This document shows positions 55,578-64,000 of a stretch of DNA of 64,000 nucleotides, piece by piece. The DNA is taken from NCBI GenBank assembly GCA_037157565.1, contig JAZHRO010000013.1:112482001-112546000 (forward strand), written 5' to 3'. Made by a program: the position numbers and the translations under genes. Each line of letters starts with the position of its first letter. Position 1 is the first letter of the stretch. The DNA is from Thalassia testudinum. Its lineage: Eukaryota > Streptophyta > Magnoliopsida > Alismatales > Hydrocharitaceae. The notes below the pieces were generated by a model. The model was not told the origin of the DNA. It ran no database searches and saw only the letters and a list, made by a program, of their open reading frames with translations.

Positions 55578-56997
55578 TGATGACGTCAGAGATTCATCAC
55601 GAAAAGATTCGAGTTTGGAAAACCCGTCATCGTAGTTCAATTCATGAGAAAATCCATCGATCAGATAAAATTTATAGTCGAAACTCGAAAAGTGAGTCCC
55701 GGGTCGAACATGGGAAGGTGAATGTTTGGTTTTATAAAAATCTGTGCTTCGCTTTTATTTATTTTTGGTCATTTTTACCTTTTCTAATTTTTTTACTTTT
55801 TAGCAAGCAAGAGATCAGATCGATGAATTCTAGATAATCTACTGGCAACAATATAAGAGAGAGAGAGAAATAATCATCTATTTATAAACAAATGTTTGTT
55901 ACACTACAAAAGTAGGGAAATCTACACTACGAAAGCGTAAAAAGATAAAGAGAGGTGAGAGAAATCCCCCCCAATGTCGCTCGAAGGATGGCTCACTCTG
56001 ATGTCTCCTGGAGGAAGGTGGTAAGGAGCGGGATGAACGGGGATGGAGTTGAAGGATGGAGAGTGAGGTGGGATGGCGTCGCGGTGAGGATCTTCTTCCT
56101 GAAGGGAGGTGAGGAGGCAGCCACGGGATGCTTCACGAAGGAGGGTGAGAGGTAGGGAAAAGTTTGTTTCTACTCTAGAGGAGCATCCCGAGATTGAGAC
56201 AAGCTCTCTCTAGAGACTTGGAAGTGGTGAGAGGAAGAAGGGAAGAGATGAAGAAAAATGGGACGGGTAGGGGTCCTTTTATAGTGGAGGAAAGAATCAA
56301 ATTCTTACACAGAACATTTAGTGACGGTCATAAATGTCACTGAAGATCCGCTGCAAACATCACTGGAGGTCCCTTTCACACGCCCCTACTATCGCACCGC
56401 TGGCACGTGCTATATGCGCCATTGTCACATGCGCATGCGAGATACACGCCGTTGCCTCCACGCGCGTGCGCGCACGCCCACACTGCTATGCACATGCGGT
56501 GCCACATGTGTGCACATGGGCAGCTTGGGTTGCGTCACGTGGTGCAATTTAGGTCGTCCATCTTTCCTTTGTGGGGGATGCTACAGAGGTCAGATTGAGT
56601 CAATTTCTCACCGTTGGGCTGCGATCGTCGATCCGAATCCATCCGTGCAATCGGATTTGTTGTTTGACTCTCTAGAATGCAACACCTAGTTCCTTGACCA
56701 TTGGACTTCCTTGGATTGCATATGGTGCTACGGGACTTCGATCGAGGCAATTTCAGATTCGTTGGACTCCAATCATCATCTTGATCAGTTCCGTATAGTC
56801 GGATTGTCAATCTGAGGCTCTAAAATAAATATCCTTCTCTCTTGACCACAAAAAGAACACATTTAACCTAAATTATATACAACTTCTCTAAATGCAGATT
56901 GATGCATGCTATGCAATATTTATAACTTTAAATGCAAATCTAATCCTAGGAACATGCGTGATTAGGCATTTTAACCTAAATAGATGTGTCTATATCA
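55578..56997 (-). repeat. 3' LTR of element C
   Basis: Minus strand TGATATAGACAC...GACGTCATCA, 1420 bp. The left flank ACGAT (55573-55577) would be the TSD. It contains the conserved U3 block (GCACGGATGGATTCGGATCG, near 56625-56650), a G-box (56536-56541), an alternating 19-nt purine-pyrimidine run (56459-56477), inverted TTTAGTGACGGTCATAAATGTCACTGAAG motifs (56317-56345, one arm diverged) and a TATA box (minus, 56277-56283). Confidence 0.85.
56277..56283 (-). promoter_or_regulatory. TATA box of the C 3' LTR
   Basis: The minus strand reads CCACTATAAAAGGACCCC, as in B and L. Confidence 0.65.
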
Positions 56998-58539
56998 TAC
57001 CGCCATGCCTATCTTCTGCTAGTCTCTAGCAAAGTTAAACTACATGCCATGTATAAAAACAAAATTAGGACTCGATCGCTTAGACCTAAGTTTATTAACA
57101 ATAGAAAATTTCAACTAAGGTCTTAAACTACAAAGACTCAATAGTACCCAGGTGTCTGCCAGAATGCAAACCACCCAAGTCCTCACCTTATTTGAAAACG
57201 GAAGATACATTTTTTTTTCTTTTTTCTTTTCTAATTTTTTAAACTTTTGGAGTTTGAAAGTTTCAGGGTAACTTTTATGGCTACCCGACCCACCCAAGAC
57301 TTGAAAAGGACTCTAAGTGTTAAGCATCTAGTGAAAAGAGTGAAAGACTAACTAGGCGACCATTAAAACGGACTTCGGGTTTCCACGACCCTTGGTCACC
57401 TTGCCTAGAGGTTTATCTTTTCAAATGGTAGCTTTCTCCCTACTTTTATTTATGGGGTCAGCACAAGGGCGAACCCAGTGTATATCTCCTTGGTTTATTC
57501 TACTTCCCCACTTCTTCCTAAGTCTTTTGAGAATTATTGTGCATTTTTGTGAGCAGGGCTCTGGACAATTGGCCAATGGGCTGTCACCCACGGCAACATA
57601 CTAGCCATACTCATGTGGTGAAGTGTGGTTTTATTTGTTTATTATTTTTTATTTTCTCCTTTTTCTATTTTTTTCTTTTCTTTTTTTTTAATTAGCTGGC
57701 TTCCTTGATCTAAGATTTACCTAGAGGCAGTATGAAGAAAATGGTCTTGTGGCTGGTCTCTGGACAACCGACTGATGAGCTATTACCATCGACAACTTGC
57801 CAGCCATACCACCATAAACGGTTCATTAGCTACCCAATTTTTGAAGAAACCGCCAAAAAGTGAGTCAGTGCAAAAAGTGTGTAGATACTTAGACTTAAAG
57901 TCCCCTCAAATCAGAGGATGGGTTGATAAGTCGTATACTTATCACCCCAATTTATTAACCAATTTAAAATATAATTATTTGGCGAGGACTCAAGACTAAG
58001 TCCACATTCGAGTGGACACCTGGGTTGATTAAGCTCGAAGACCTGAAGAGTCTAAGTCTTTAGGTCCTCTCGTATCATTTCCTAAAGTTAAAAATGCCTA
58101 AATGCCTAAGTTCTCTTCTCCTAATTCTTTTTTTTCTTATCTTTTTTAGTTTTTATTTTTTTTAAAGAAATTAAAAGAAATTCTATAAAGTTAACAAAAA
58201 GATTTCAGGAATTAATTATCCATCCCCCTATGCCTAAATGATGCAATGTCCTCATTATACAAACAAAGACATGAAAAGGGCGGAGTATACAGAATATCAC
58301 TTGAATTTCATGAAAATCCGATCAGCTCCGTAGAGAACGTGGAATATACACACGTGCTAAATTTAATGCCTTCAGCTAGGCATAACATACATACAAGGAA
58401 TAAATGGAGAATTCACAAGTGTGGGTCAGAATCAAAATAAAAATATTGATCCTCAGACCCGCCAACAGAAGATGTCCATAGATGTGGACCATGTTGTGGT
58501 GCAGACCCACGCCCTAAGGTCGAGTGCTTCTAAAGTTCT
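56998..58539 (-). other. 3' UTR of element C
   Basis: The LTR-proximal purine tract is AGATAGGCATGGCGGTA (minus, 57000-57015); a second, TTTAGGCATAGGGGGATGG, lies near 58220-58240. Two copies of the conserved motif (57550-57610 and 57747-57809, minus). T-rich (A-rich on the minus strand) stretches at 57210-57240, 57640-57690 and 58125-58180. No ORF. Confidence 0.7.
57550..57809 (-). repeat. Two copies of the conserved 3' UTR motif (element C)
   Basis: On the minus strand: GTATGGCTGGCAAGTTGTCG ... GTTGTCCAGAGACCAGCCAC (57809-57747) and TATGGCTAGTATGTTGCCG ... ATTGTCCAGAGCCCTGCTC (57610-57550). The second is more diverged. Confidence 0.7.
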
Positions 58540-60083
58540 GGATGACAATCACCCAGAACCGAAGGTTATTAAGTTTGCGGGGCCAAGCCTGTGGTTTTGT
58601 GGTGTGCAACCTAAGACCAAAGTGTTAGACAACGAGTAAAGATGGTACAATAGAGCAGATGTCCACTTAATGTTCAACTTATAAAAATAATCAGTTATTT
58701 TGAGCTTGGGTTGCACGTGAAAGATATCGTAAGGGTCCTAGTACAAAGTAGGTGGTTTTAGGTCAACAGGAACCCTTAAATTCAAACTTGTTTTTCCCTT
58801 AGAATTAACCTCGTAAATTTTCATTTCAACATTTCTATCCTCCAACATCAAGTGCTCAGGCTTCGGGACCTCTAGCATATCATTCACCCCATATGATTCA
58901 CCCAAGTCCAAAAATCGTGGCTAAATCAAGATTTGACTTGGGCACAATGATCTCAGAAGTCAGCTCTTCGGGTGCGGATGAGGAATGGGGTCACTGATTG
59001 AATCATCAAGATTCGGATCCTCCAAGTTAACCCCAACCGAATCAAATTCCTCTATTATCGGATTGTCACATGGTTCATCAGATTCCTTATGCTCGTTTGT
59101 CTCACTAAAATCATTTTCCTTGTGCTCAAGTGAGACTTCACCTAAAGATTCTTCACCCTCAAAGTCAATGAATTGATGATCCTCATTTATATATGTCTCA
59201 AAATCTTAAATCATTTCATGATCCAAGGAGACATAATTTTCTTCATTTCCTAACTTGGGGATCTCGGGTGAATGAATCGGTTCATCCTCAAATGGTTGCT
59301 CTAGACCAATCTAGTCATCTCCAGTCTCAGAATATGTATCCCCCCGATAGGCACCTGAGTAGGTTCAGACATTGGCTCTCCTAAAGCGGGTTCATCTTGA
59401 GAATCATCTCAAGATTTGACTATTGCAACCACAAATTTCATCCTCAACCTCAACAACTTCCCAAGAGGAAACTCACCCAGGTCCTTATCCCTAACGCTTT
59501 GGAGCAAACCTGATAAAGAGCTATTCATCTCATTAATCATTTTTATCATAGGCTCCAATGCTTCAGTGCATGGTGTTGGCTGAGCTTCTAAAGATTGGAT
59601 GGTGTTCCTCAAGTTAGCCAACACCCTGTCCTAGATCTGGTTCACCTGAACCAAATGGCTCGGTTCAGGTTTGGGTGGGTTTAAGTTAAATCTAGGGGAG
59701 TCAAGATATCGAGGTTCTCAAGTCCTTCCTTGATAGCAGGTCGTCTTGGGTTGTTTAAAGAATGGTGGTGACCTATATTTAATGGAATACTGGGGAGGGT
59801 AGGTGTTATAATCATTATATCCTTCCTGATTGTAGATCAGGTTGGATTGGTGATCAAAGGATGAAGATCTATAATCATTGTAGCTCTGGGAAGGATAGTA
59901 AGCATAGTTTTATTGTCCAGGGTTAGGCCCTGGACACTGAGGTACGAATTCATATGCCCAATAAAAGTTATCCCGACTAGTGGATGGGTAATTACAAGTC
60001 AAATCGAGATAGTAATCATCTTGGGGATAAGTGGTGCTAGGAGGATAGGATGTGAAATGAGTGTAGGATGTGGAAGGATACAT
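58540..60083 (-). pseudogene. Unknown ORF of element C, homologous to the K ORF
   Basis: Start ATG (minus) at 60083, MYPSTSYTHFTSYPPS. It follows K's ORF along its length: aromatic/Pro/Ser-rich start, SQSYNDYRSSSFDHQSN, PKPEPSHLVQVNQI, the coiled-coil stretch VLANLRNTIQSLEAQPTPC (59624-59409), an acidic middle and RVPVDLKP near 58770. Several stops and frame changes interrupt it (for example near 59630 and 59408). The acceptor-like TTGTACTGCAG/GG precedes it at 60122. The end is approximate because the stop used in K is not conserved. Function unknown. Confidence 0.7.
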
Positions 60084-61153
60084 GGTAGAATAGGAGGGAA
60101 ATCAAAAGAGAGAAAGGAGCCCTGCAGTACAAGCAATGAACCCTGTCCTTAGGTGGGTTAGCCTAAAGACCTACAGACTCCTAGGACTCATCTTGGGATT
60201 ATAAATGATTTGCTCTACTTTTTTCCGGTCAATCCAACCAATTAGGAGGGACAGAGGAGAAGGTTCTTCCTTTGGTTCACGCCTCCAGTTCCTAGTGTAC
60301 CCCCAGCCGCGGTCATTTGACACTACTCCCCTAGGTAGACATTAGATGGACCAATAGAAGTAGATTAATCGAAAAAAATCTCAATCTGAGCCCCGAAGAG
60401 CGAATCAATCCTTAAGGCCAATGTCTACTCAGTTTTAATTAGGCTTGGGATGATTATGCTCTTGGAATGTGATGGGCCCTTTAGATGGGTTGTGCCTTTA
60501 ATAATCAATTAAAATGTGTGTGCATGCACAACTAGGGTTTGCAAACAAGGTTATTTGATGATGTAACTTTTAGGGTTTAACTTGGTTTAGTAGCTTTTAG
60601 GGTTTAATCTTTAGGTTCATTCAATCAGGGTTTAGTAGAGCACTCCAAGTTTTACAAGCACTGGTGATGATGTATTCCTTTAGAAATCAGAAAAAAAATG
60701 TAGAGTGCCTGGTTTAGCCCTAAAAATCAACCCTAAGTGGCAAGCTACTATTGAATCACATTTATCTTAAGTGGTGCGGCCCAAACAGTTCAATCAATTG
60801 GCCAGTTGCACCACTAAGTTAAGGCACACATATGTTTAACCTATTCAGATTTCTACTCACGTGTATTGAGTTGAAGTGTACCGGGTCCACAGGTCAGATC
60901 CTGGTTAAGTGGTAGAATCAAAGTGATTGTGCGCCTTAGGATGAGAATTTGTGGGTGTTAAGTGTGTCTCTTTAATTAAATCCCACAAGAGAAGAATGTT
61001 TTTTTCTTTTTTTATATATACGGGTGGGTGAGGTGAGTGGAGTGACAATCAAACAACCAAAATCTACCCTAGGGTTTATGCAAGCACCTAAGTTGATTTG
61101 GGTTTGAGTTATTAGGTTATGGAATGAAAACTAGGGTGGGGGTGGTGGGGGTA
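60084..61153 (-). other. Leader of element C up to the D insertion
   Basis: Non-coding. It matches the leader of K (16351-17358) along its length, including ACCTAGGTGTTT-like and ACAACCCAT lines. D has inserted at the TACCCCCCACC line, right behind where K and B have their donor GTRAGT. Confidence 0.75.
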
Positions 61154-62055
61154 TGATAGCGAAATATGCGTGATTTGTAAAAGCGGGTTTTTAACGTCGT
61201 TGTAACATGCGAATCCGCTTTCGCTTTTAAATTTATATCCTAGATAGAGGAGTATCTAGGGTCGTCCAATGAGGCAAAAATTGTAAAATTAATCCTCTTA
61301 CTTACAAATAGATCTCAACTTTCTTTTTGATATTTTTCAATATGTAATTTTTTTTTTTTGTATTTTGAAAAGATGAGGGCAAACTGCAGATTGTAGCGGA
61401 AAGAACTAACACCTACAAATGATTAACTAAAATCTAAAAGATAGAAATATCTTCTTCCTAAGCTCACTCTAGGCAAGTGGAGGCCTAGGGTAATTAGGAA
61501 GAAGAGGTGAAACAAGTGCTAGAACCAAAAACAACTGCAATAAAAAGCTAAAAGAAGGCAATTTGATTGAGTAGAATGAGTGTTCTTTTCAACGACAAGT
61601 AGAGGAATGCTTCTACTAGAATTAAACAATAGAAAAGTAAGAAAAGAAACACAAATCCTCTTGAAAAAATGGTGAAGAAGGGAGTCTTCTTGCTCCAAGC
61701 CTAGCTGCTTCTTGGCTTGAAAAGAGAGCCTCCTTCTCCTTCCTTAAGAGCTCCTCCAAGGTGGAAGCTTCCACCTTCAATGCTCTCTCCAAGGGGTGGG
61801 CGTGCACCGCCCTCAATAACTCCTCCAAGGTGGGGTGGACCACCTTCAAGATCTCCTCCAAGATCTTCCTTTCCTGGCTTCTCCTTTGGCTGGCGTGACC
61901 CAAGAGGGAAGGGAAGAGGGGAAGGCACCAAGGGGACGTAATATCCCCTTAATCTTCTTCTTCTTCTTCTTCTCTCTTGGACGTGGGCTTCTTGGTGGAA
62001 TATGAGAGTGAAATTGCTAGCCAAGGATGACTTGAATGGTGGTGGGTAGTGGTTT

Positions 62056-62062
62056 TTTTATA
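62056..62062 (-). promoter_or_regulatory. TATA box of the D LTR
   Basis: The minus strand reads CCCTATAAAAAAACC, upstream of the repeat-rich R/U5. Confidence 0.6.
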
Positions 62063-62509
62063 GGGTAGGATGGGGGGTTAAGGTGCCCCTTGAAATGGAG
62101 GGCTAGGATGGAAGAATGGAGGTGGTTGGTGATCCTATGGCTAAGGAGAGTTGGCGCCAACTCAAGGGGTGTTAAAGGGGGTATTTATGGTGGTGTTGGT
62201 GTCTTTTGGTGGTGGAGAGACATCACCATGTTGGCGCCAACATGGGGTCTTCTAGAAGGGGGGTTAGGTGGATGGTGGAGATGGGTTCAAGGGGGATTGT
62301 GTGGTGGAGATGAGGGGAGATTTTGGAGGGAAAAGTGGCGCCATTAAGGGGTGGTTATGGGTAGTTTTTGGCGCCACTTTTAGGTGTCTTTTGGAGGTGG
62401 TGGTAGGTTAGGTTGGTGCCAAGTAGGTTAGCTTATGTGGAGCTTAGGTGGAGCTAGTTGGGTGGAGTTGGTAGGTGGGTTTTTGGGGTGGTACAAGCCA
62501 AGGAAGTTG

Positions 62510-63240
62510 GAGCATAGCTAAGCTAAGCTAAGCTAAGCTAAGCTAGCTTAGCTAATGGAGGAGTAGAGGAGAAGGTAATGGAGCTAGGGTTTGGAGGAAG
62601 GAGCTGAGGAGGAGAAATCTGGAGCTGGAGCTAGAGCTGGCTGCTGCTGAAGAGGCTGGTATGGGGCCACTCTAGCTGGCTTAGCTTGCTATTTCTTTGC
62701 TAGTTGCTAAGCCAAGCTAAAGTGAGCTAGCTTCTACCAAAATGAGCTGAGGCGAGCTAGGTCTGGTGCTCCCGGGGAGAATCAAGCTAGTTGAGGCAGC
62801 TAAGGTAGCTTAGCTCAACTGAGTTGAGCTAAGCTGAGTCCCCGGGAGCTGGACTTGAGCTTCCTGACCTGGGATGAGTTCTTCTTCAGCTGGCTAGAGC
62901 TGAGTGGAGCTGGATGTAGCTGGATCTGAGCTGGGGTGAACTCCTGTCAACTTAGCTGAGCTAGTTAGAGCTCCCTGTGGACTAGTGGGAGTTGAGATGA
63001 GCTAGACTCAGCTAAGTTGAGCTGGATCTGAGCTGACTTGAGCTAGGGTGAGCTAAGGTGAACCCTCTTGAGCTGCCATCCAGCTGAGATTAGCTGAATG
63101 GAGCTGGGATGAGCTAACCCTAGTTTAAGTAAGCTAGGTTCCAGCTGCGGTGAGCTGGATCAAGCTGAGGTGAGCTGGATCAAGCTGAGGTGAGCTGGAT
63201 TAGGCTGAGTTCCAGCTAGTCTGGGCTTCTCCTTCACCAT
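62510..63240. repeat. AGCT-rich degenerate hexamer array in the D LTR
   Basis: About 730 bp dominated by GAGCTG, GAGCTA, AAGCTA and GAGCTGGAT units. It includes an uninterrupted run of AGCTA-type pentamers (TAAGC repeated, 62515-62545) and a 19-bp unit repeated nearly exactly at about 63135-63200 (TGAGCTGGATCAAGCTGAGG). AGCT is its own complement, so the region can pair with itself in many registers. Confidence 0.8.
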
Positions 63241-63449
63241 TTTCCTTCTTGAGTGCTAGGGTTTTACGGATCTATATATCTGTACATCCCTAACACTCAC
63301 AAAAACATATTAAAAAGATAATAAAAAATGCAATGCATGCCTAACCTATTTTATGCCTAAATGCAGCCCAAAAACCCATTTGCGGAGTAAAATCCTAAGA
63401 GCTAGGTTTGTTTTAATGCATAAGAATGATGATAAACTGGCATTTATCA

Positions 63450-64000
63450 CACCCCATGCTTATCTTTTGCTAGTCTCTTAGCAAAACTTAAAACGGAATT
63501 TTTGGGAAATCTAATTTTTTCGACTTTTAAGGAGAAAAAGAGATTAATGGACCTTGGTAGATTAAAACACTGGAGGTACGGGATTTGTTAAAGATAAACA
63601 TCTGGATTTGTTTTTGGATTCAACCATTACACAGAACAGGATCAATATATCCTCCAGGAAATTCTCAAATTAACCCCTTGTTAATTCAGATGACTTGAAA
63701 TGTTTGTTTTTAGGATTTTTTTGGCTCATGAATCTGATTCTCAACTTGCAAAATCCTTTAAAACCTTGTGGTTGTGCTTGTGAAAAGCCAACATTTATAA
63801 GGGCATGTTAATTTATTTATTATTACTTTTTTTTTTCTCCCCCATGCTTATTTTTAGCTTAGTCTTACAACAGATGTGTCGGGATTATCATTCCCGTTAC
63901 CATTCCTCGAGGGGCTCCGGCGCCAGTACTTCGGGATAGCACTGTCCATGACACCACCCAGGAGCTCACAACCCCAAAGCACGATGCGGTGAAAAGGGGT
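63450..64000 (-). other. Element D internal 3' end (partial)
   Basis: On the minus strand a purine tract, AGATAAGCATGGGGTG, abuts the LTR (63450-63465), preceded by CTAAGAGACTAGCAAA. A second, AATAAGCATGGGGGAG, lies at 63836-63852. The spacing is only about 385 bp, shorter than in the other elements. 63860-64000 shows no frame I can assign. It continues off the window. Confidence 0.6.

Larger units (their letters stand above)
55578..61153 (-). mobile_element. Element C: non-autonomous minus-strand element (5' part missing)
   Basis: 3' LTR 55578-56997, 3' UTR with two purine tracts, an ORF homologous to that of K, and a leader, all on the minus strand. Element D enters the leader at 61153/61154. 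C's 5' LTR and PBS must lie right of the window. It has no gag or pol. It shares layout and ORF with K. Confidence 0.85.
61154..63449 (-). repeat. 3' LTR of element D
   Basis: Minus strand TGATAAATGCCAG (63449) to ...TCGCTATCA (61154), 2296 bp. The expected TSD is GGGTA at 61149-61153 (plus); the other copy is out of view. Parts: an AGCT-rich zone (62510-63240), a G/T-rich stretch (62150-62480), a TATA box (62056-62062, minus), and a downstream region with short repeats CTCCAAGGTGG / CTCCAAGG (61745-61870) that gives a spurious Gly-rich frame. Confidence 0.8.

Noticed and set aside
61701..62024. Gly/Glu-rich minus-strand frame with repeats in the D LTR
   Set aside because: It arises from short CTCCAAGGTGG-type DNA repeats; there is no family resemblance and the location is within the LTR.
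1..64000. CRISPR arrays, operons, ribosome binding sites, rRNA genes or host protein-coding genes
   Set aside because: None present. Direct repeats are LTRs or UTR motifs, and all recognisable proteins belong to LTR retrotransposons.

Overview
The window is plant nuclear DNA, most likely pericentromeric or other repeat-rich heterochromatin of a large-genome seed plant. No cellular gene can be supported. Practically every base belongs to LTR retrotransposons of the Ty3/gypsy order, mostly Athila-like: a tRNA-Asp type primer binding site, a long LTR, no chromodomain, and a retropepsin motif of the LLDLGASxNLIP kind. The species cannot be named from the sequence.

The layout is a nested stack that can be read from LTR ends, 5-bp target site duplications (TSDs) and reading frames that rejoin across insertions. 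I name the elements A to M. M (oldest, minus strand; only RT/RNase H scraps at 43747-43966 and 55474-55577) was hit by B (43967-55468, TSD AAGTC), by C (minus strand, 55578-61153 onward) and probably by H. H (plus) appears as a protease scrap (3733-4096), pol (37896-41211) and a 3' LTR (42819-43746). I (minus, 4097-37895, TSD CTGAC) interrupts H inside the protease region. I is interrupted by J (6812-29081, TSD TAGCG) and by solo LTR L (35812-37274). J is interrupted inside its reverse transcriptase by K (13481-22273, TSD ACGAC). A (1-3460) is the 3' end of an element nested in LTR remnant G (3461-3732). D (minus, LTR 61154-63449) sits in the leader of C and runs off the right edge.

J has the best-preserved coding capacity: gag, protease, RT, RNase H and integrase with few lesions. 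B and H are heavily decayed gag-pol copies. I carries gag and protease but no RT/RNase H/integrase. K and C are non-autonomous: they lack gag and pol but share a homologous ORF of about 500 codons (intact in K), a leader with splice-site-like ends, and a 3' UTR with a repeated motif also present in autonomous A and B. They presumably depend on elements such as A/B/J for replication proteins.

The most unusual signals are: (1) K, whose integrated right end lies 214 bp beyond the normal LTR, so its functional LTR has swallowed the primer binding site and leader; (2) tRNA-like cassettes with A- and B-box-like motifs in sense orientation inside the U3 of LTRs of three families; (3) a two-copy motif conserved in the 3' UTRs of A, B, C and K; (4) the shared unknown ORF of K and C; (5) a cross-family U3 module with a G-box palindrome, a TGACG palindrome, Z-DNA-prone runs and a TATA box; and (6) loss of the CCHC zinc knuckle from all three gag proteins seen.
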